Source of the DNA: Caryophanales bacterium
GTDB taxonomy: Bacteria; Bacillota_I; Bacilli_A; RFN20; JAISJY01
NCBI GenBank assembly: GCA_031261365.1
Contig: JAISJY010000121.1
Coordinates: forward strand, 1-9,516
DNA: 9,516 nt
Direction of reading: 5' to 3'
The notes below the pieces were generated by a model. It saw only the letters and a list, made by a program, of their open reading frames with translations. It ran no database searches and had not been told where the DNA came from. Positions 5,955 to 9,516 of this stretch are shown piece by piece. Numbering within the stretch: the first letter of the stretch is position 1; every line of letters starts with the position of its first letter. A program made the translations under genes and the position numbers.

Positions 5955-6687
5955 ATTACAAAAGGTAATTGCCAATAGTGGTGTTACTTCTAGAAGAAAA
6001 GCTGAAGAATTAATAACACAAGGAAGAGTAAAAGTAAATAATGTTGTTGTTAAGGAATTAGGAACTAAAGTAAATGAAAGTGATTTAATAGAAGTTGATA
6101 GTAAATTATTAAATCAAGAAAAGAAAGTTTATATTCTTTTAAATAAACCTAGAAATACTTTAACTACAGTTTCTGATGATAGAGGTAGACCGACAGTTAT
6201 TGAATTAATAAAAGATGTTAAAGAAAGGATTTATCCAGTGGGGAGATTAGATTTTGATACCACAGGTGTTTTAATTTTAACTAATGATGGGAACTTAACT
6301 AATCTTTTAACACACCCTAAGCATTTAGTTCAAAAGACTTATTTAGCCACAGTTAAAGGAATTATAGATGAAGATGATATTAAAAAGTTAAGTAAAGGTG
6401 TGAGTATAGATGGAACTTTAATTGTTCCAAATAAAGTAGAATTAATTAAAGCAAATGCTGAAAAAGATACTACTATTGTTAGAGTTATAGTTCATGAAGG
6501 TAAAAATCATTTAATTAAAAACCTTTTTGAAGAAATCGGTTATGAAGTTTTAAAACTTAATAGACAAGCCATTGGAGAAATAACTACTATCGGTTTATTT
6601 CAAGGGCAATATAGAAATTTAACACCTCAAGAAGTTAAATATTTATTAAGTTTAGGAGGAGGTCAATATGGAAAGAAAAAGAAATAG
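5947..6687 (+). CDS. rluB: rRNA pseudouridine synthase, RluB/RsuA family
   Basis: This enzyme converts a uridine of rRNA to pseudouridine; RluB acts on 23S U2605 in E. coli. The family has close relatives (RsuA, RluE, RluF), so the target base is inferred. The 246-aa protein has an N-terminal S4 RNA-binding domain (LQKVIANSGVTSRRKAEELI at 4-23, then GRVKVN), the KP-x-x-x-TT-x-x-D near 67-77, the catalytic motif VGRLDFDTTGVLILTNDG at 98-115 with Asp102, LVQKTYLATVKG at 127-138 and HEGKNHLIKNLF at 183-194. A TTG at 5938 is open too, but ATG 5947 gives the family's usual M-x-R-L-Q start. It overlaps parB by 8 bp with no good ribosome site, pointing to coupled translation. In many Bacillota rluB follows scpAB rather than parB. 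Confidence 0.93.
   Translation: MDRLQKVIANSGVTSRRKAEELITQGRVKVNNVVVKELGTKVNESDLIEVDSKLLNQEKKVYILLNKPRNTLTTVSDDRGRPTVIELIKDVKERIYPVGRLDFDTTGVLILTNDGNLTNLLTHPKHLVQKTYLATVKGIIDEDDIKKLSKGVSIDGTLIVPNKVELIKANAEKDTTIVRVIVHEGKNHLIKNLFEEIGYEVLKLNRQAIGEITTIGLFQGQYRNLTPQEVKYLLSLGGGQYGKKKK
6655..6663 (+). promoter_or_regulatory. Strong ribosome binding site of the last operon gene
   Basis: GGAGGAGGT inside the end of rluB, where it encodes its LGGGQ, lies four bases before ATG 6668 and fixes that start. Confidence 0.7.
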
Positions 6688-7369
6688 ATTATTCCCATCT
6701 CTTATTTTGGGAGTTATAGGATTAGGTATTATAGTTGTTGTAAGTTTATTTAGCTTACCTAAAATATTACAATATATTCCTATTCCGCCTTATATAGTTA
6801 TTCCTTTAAAAGTTATAGGTAATGTAACTTTTGGGATTTCTTTATTTGGTTTTTTCTTAAATATTAAAAAGAACTTCTTATTGAAATGGTCCTCTTTAGT
6901 TTTAGGTATTCTCTATGTTTTAAACTTTAATATTCTTAATGATTTATTTGCTTATTTTATTGAAACTTTTAATATTTATGATCTTTTTTATTTAGATCAA
7001 GGGCTTATAACAACTATCTTTTATGTTTTATTTACAGGTTTAGTTTCTGTCTTTTTAGTTTTTTCTTTATATCCTTTAGCTAAAACAAACTTATTAATCG
7101 CGGGTTTAATGATAATTAATATTTTTTCTACAGGAATGCAATTAACTTCAAACTTAGCAACAGTCTTAATTGTTAACCTCTTGCAAGATACTACTTTAGT
7201 CTTAACAAACTTAGCAACTGTCGGTACTATTTTATCTTATTTATCTTTATTAGGAATATTTATTTCTTTACTAGTCTTACAATTTGGAGAACTTAATAGT
7301 TTAATTATTGTTAAAGAGAAAAACATTTTACAAGAACCAGAAGAAGAAAATCCTGATGCTACTCTCTAA
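6668..7369 (+). CDS. Six-helix membrane protein of unknown function (233 aa), end of the parAB operon
   Basis: I do not recognise this protein. A basic N-terminus (MERKRNR) is followed by hydrophobic segments at about 9-30, 40-64, 69-90, 112-135, 141-161 and 183-206. The tail is soluble and acidic (EPEEENPDATL, 223-233), so both ends are probably cytoplasmic. There are few charged residues in the helices and no catalytic motif. The short phrase SNLATV (161-166) returns as TNLATV (180-185), exactly 19 residues later, with closely matching DNA. It overlaps rluB by 20 bp and has its own strong ribosome site, so it is cotranscribed with the partition genes; a partition role is possible but not shown. 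Its last 11 bp overlap the tail of the convergent ABC gene. Confidence 0.8.
   Translation: MERKRNRLFPSLILGVIGLGIIVVVSLFSLPKILQYIPIPPYIVIPLKVIGNVTFGISLFGFFLNIKKNFLLKWSSLVLGILYVLNFNILNDLFAYFIETFNIYDLFYLDQGLITTIFYVLFTGLVSVFLVFSLYPLAKTNLLIAGLMIINIFSTGMQLTSNLATVLIVNLLQDTTLVLTNLATVGTILSYLSLLGIFISLLVLQFGELNSLIIVKEKNILQEPEEENPDATL
7149..7222 (+). repeat. Short in-frame direct repeat (17 bp, one mismatch)
   Basis: CAAACTTAGCAACAGTC at 7149-7165 returns at 7206-7222 with one change (A to T). The 57-bp offset is a whole number of codons, giving SNLATV and TNLATV in the membrane protein. It may be an old tandem duplication or chance in low-complexity DNA. Confidence 0.4.
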
Positions 7370-9482
7370 TTGTTTCTAATAAATCTTTGTTAGCTAAGTT
7401 TAAACTTGGCAAAAGACTAGCCAGAGTTGAGAAAATTATTAAATAAATACCTATTTTAATTAAAAAAAGATAATCAATACTCATTAAATCTCCTTCATGA
7501 TTAAGAAGATTTTGAAAGATTAATTCTACTTCACTATTCATTAAAATGAAAAGACTAATTGAAACTAAATAAGCTAAACTTGAAGTTAAAAGTGAAATTA
7601 TAATAAACAAAAATAAAATATGTTTTTTACTATAACCTAATGTTTTTAAAATAGCAATATATTTATTTTGACTTAAAATACCCCGATAACTAATAACACC
7701 TAAAAGTAATAAGGAATTAAGAATACAAACTAATGATAAAGCATTTATACCAAAACAAATCTTTTGAATAATATCATCAATAGACTTTTGGATTTCAAAA
7801 AAAGGAGAAAAGATAACTGCTTGAGGTTCTATCTTTTGTAACTTTTGGCTCACAGTGGTTATATCTTGAGAATTGTAACAAAAAAAGGTTAAAGCATTGG
7901 AATAAGAAAAATTAATATCAATATCTAATTGGTTTAATAAACTAGTAAAGAAATCAAAAGAGTTAGCATAAATATAAAATTGGTCAGAAGGTATCAAACC
8001 TGTAATAGTAAACTCTACTTCCTTGTTACTTTCTTTAAATAGATATTTAAAAGTATTATTATTTATTAAACTATATAAGGCAGTAGAGATAACTATTTCA
8101 TTTTCATTAGGTATTCTTCCTTCATTTATTTCTAATAAAGGTCTATAAATTATAGAAATATTATCAATTATTTTAGGGTAAGAAATATAACCATTTTCTA
8201 AAGTTCCTAAAGGGTTCATAACATTCATAATTGGGTAAATAAAACCAGATATTTTATTATTAAGATAATTATCTATCTCATCAAAGAAATATTTTTTAGC
8301 CAAAGCATAATATACTAGAATTATTTCAGTATTATTAATCTTATCTAAAACAAATTCATATTTATCATTTCTTATTAAAGAATTGATATCTGTTTTAAAC
8401 AAATAAGAAATATAATAAAAGCCATTATTTTCAAATTCATTAGGTAATTCTACCTTTGGAAATATCTTGTTTAAAAAGTCTTTTTTTCCGTGATAGTAGG
8501 ATATGTTGTTTGATTTTGTGATATGTTTTATTTTTAAGGTCTTATTAAACGAGCCTTCTTTACTTTTAAATTGAAAGGAGATTTTCATATTATAAGTGAG
8601 TAATTTATCATTAATTTGCTCAATATCATTACTACTTATTCTTAATAAAGAAGCAATATATTCAAGCCAATCACCTTTAACTTCCATTCCTATTTCATCA
8701 TATTCTAAATCTATTTTAGCAAAAGAAGTTTGCCCTAATAATTCAACCGGAATATTAACATTTAGTCCAGCAATAAGGGTGTTATTTATGCTTGTTTCTG
8801 AGTTAGGGAAAATAACAGTTGTCCCATATTCTAAATTGTTTTCTAAAGCTATTTCTTTAATGATATTACTAGAAACCATTTTAACATCTTCGATATAGTT
8901 TTCATACATAAAGATACCATCTAAATTATTAAATTGCTCTAGAGAATTAGCAAAATAATTTGTAAAGCCATTAGATAAGACATGAGCTAAAATAATGCCG
9001 ATTAAACCAATACAAGAAAATAGAACACTTAATATTGTTCTAGTTTTGTAAAAGGTCATATATTTAAGAGCATACTTAAATAAAGTCTTTTTTAATGGAG
9101 TTTTTTGATATTCTTTTTCTTTTAATAAAGGAATAGGCTTTTCTATTTCTTCAATATTAGTAATACTGCCATCTTTTAAATGTATGATAGAATCGGAATA
9201 TTTATAAACTAATTCTTTATTATGAGAAACTAAGATAACTAATTTAGTTAAAGAAATCTCTTTTAAGGCTTCCATTACTATTTGAGAGTTTTTACTATCT
9301 AAAGAACCTGTTGGCTCATCAGCTAAAAGAATAATAGAAGGTTTAATAAAACTTCTTAAAAGAGCCACTCGGCTTTTTTGTCCTCCCGAAAGTTTTTCAA
9401 CCGGCTTTTTTAAAATGTTTTTAATATTTAATAAAGAATAATACATTAGTATAATAAATATTAATAATATAATATCAGCCAA
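7359..9482 (-). CDS. ABC transporter, fused ATPase-permease (MacB/FtsX-like), 5' part lost
   Basis: Members join an ATPase of the LolD/MacB type to an FtsX-like permease and couple ATP use in the cytoplasm to work outside the membrane (lipid, peptide or drug handling). The 707-residue open frame shows the ABC signature LSGGQ (31-35), Walker B IILLADEP with Glu56 (50-57), D-loop SLDS (60-63) and switch His87 (VSHN). A helix follows at about 149-170, then a large outside domain to about 575, and three helices at about 578-598, 621-645 and 669-692, the FtsX-type pattern. The Walker A and Q-loop half, about 130 residues, is absent. The frame opens only at TTG 9482 with no ribosome site, and a TAA lies three codons upstream. 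No other frame up to the window end restores it. As it stands it should not hydrolyse ATP and is probably a pseudogene or rearranged locus. Substrate unknown. Confidence 0.8.
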   Translation of the reverse strand: MADIILLIFIILMYYSLLNIKNILKKPVEKLSGGQKSRVALLRSFIKPSIILLADEPTGSLDSKNSQIVMEALKEISLTKLVILVSHNKELVYKYSDSIIHLKDGSITNIEEIEKPIPLLKEKEYQKTPLKKTLFKYALKYMTFYKTRTILSVLFSCIGLIGIILAHVLSNGFTNYFANSLEQFNNLDGIFMYENYIEDVKMVSSNIIKEIALENNLEYGTTVIFPNSETSINNTLIAGLNVNIPVELLGQTSFAKIDLEYDEIGMEVKGDWLEYIASLLRISSNDIEQINDKLLTYNMKISFQFKSKEGSFNKTLKIKHITKSNNISYYHGKKDFLNKIFPKVELPNEFENNGFYYISYLFKTDINSLIRNDKYEFVLDKINNTEIILVYYALAKKYFFDEIDNYLNNKISGFIYPIMNVMNPLGTLENGYISYPKIIDNISIIYRPLLEINEGRIPNENEIVISTALYSLINNNTFKYLFKESNKEVEFTITGLIPSDQFYIYANSFDFFTSLLNQLDIDINFSYSNALTFFCYNSQDITTVSQKLQKIEPQAVIFSPFFEIQKSIDDIIQKICFGINALSLVCILNSLLLLGVISYRGILSQNKYIAILKTLGYSKKHILFLFIIISLLTSSLAYLVSISLFILMNSEVELIFQNLLNHEGDLMSIDYLFLIKIGIYLIIFSTLASLLPSLNLANKDLLETIRE

Positions 9483-9516
9483 TAAATATTAAATAAATGT
9501 ACAAAAAAATAAAGAA

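Noticed and set aside
7393..7410. Palindrome (AAGTTTAAACTT core) just past the convergent junction as a terminator
   Set aside because: It has no loop and no following T-run on either strand, and it encodes the conserved C-terminus of the ABC permease.
8596..8898. Plus-strand 100-aa open frame
   Set aside because: It is antisense to the ABC permease's outside domain and has no motif or ribosome site; the same holds for the antisense frames at 1936-2184 and 5705-5947.
9424..9516. A simple frameshift explaining the missing ATPase half
   Set aside because: All three minus-strand frames to the window edge are closed by stops or lack Q-loop or Walker A-like sequence, also when TGA is read as Trp.

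Overview
This 9.5-kb window is very AT-rich (roughly a quarter G+C), densely packed bacterial DNA from a low-G+C Bacillota or Mollicutes-like organism. The evidence is a type B (Bacillus-type) RNase P RNA, a class II GalT of the Firmicutes kind, an rsmG-parA-parB cluster like those near Bacillota origins, and strong AAGGAGG-type ribosome sites inside the operon. Every tryptophan in the recognised proteins is encoded by TGG. All ten genes stop with TAA or TAG and none with TGA. Species cannot be named from this window.

Left part (1-2191): after about 175 bases with no gene I can support, a small acidic orphan protein (minus strand) is divergent from a uracil-DNA-glycosylase-family gene. That gene keeps the Ung fold signature but has substitutions at the key catalytic positions. 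The RNase P RNA gene (rnpB, minus strand) ends immediately against the ung stop codon. It lacks the P18 region and is divergent from a six-helix membrane protein of unknown function.

Middle (2172-7369): galT (minus strand) overlaps the tail of the membrane-protein gene and shares a 43-bp divergent promoter region with a plus-strand operon. The operon is rsmG - parA - parB - rluB - six-helix membrane protein, with gaps of 1 nt or overlaps throughout. It combines 16S rRNA methylation, chromosome partitioning and rRNA pseudouridylation.

Right part (7359-9516): a minus-strand ABC transporter of the fused ATPase-permease (MacB/FtsX-like) type overlaps the operon's last gene tail to tail. Its ATPase has lost the Walker A half, and an even more AT-rich stretch replaces it near the window end, so the gene looks broken or rearranged.

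The points most worth following are the Ung variant and its divergent acidic neighbour, the P18-less RNase P RNA, a repeated leaderless start layout (extended -10 box, six bases, start codon) at three genes, and the decapitated ABC gene.
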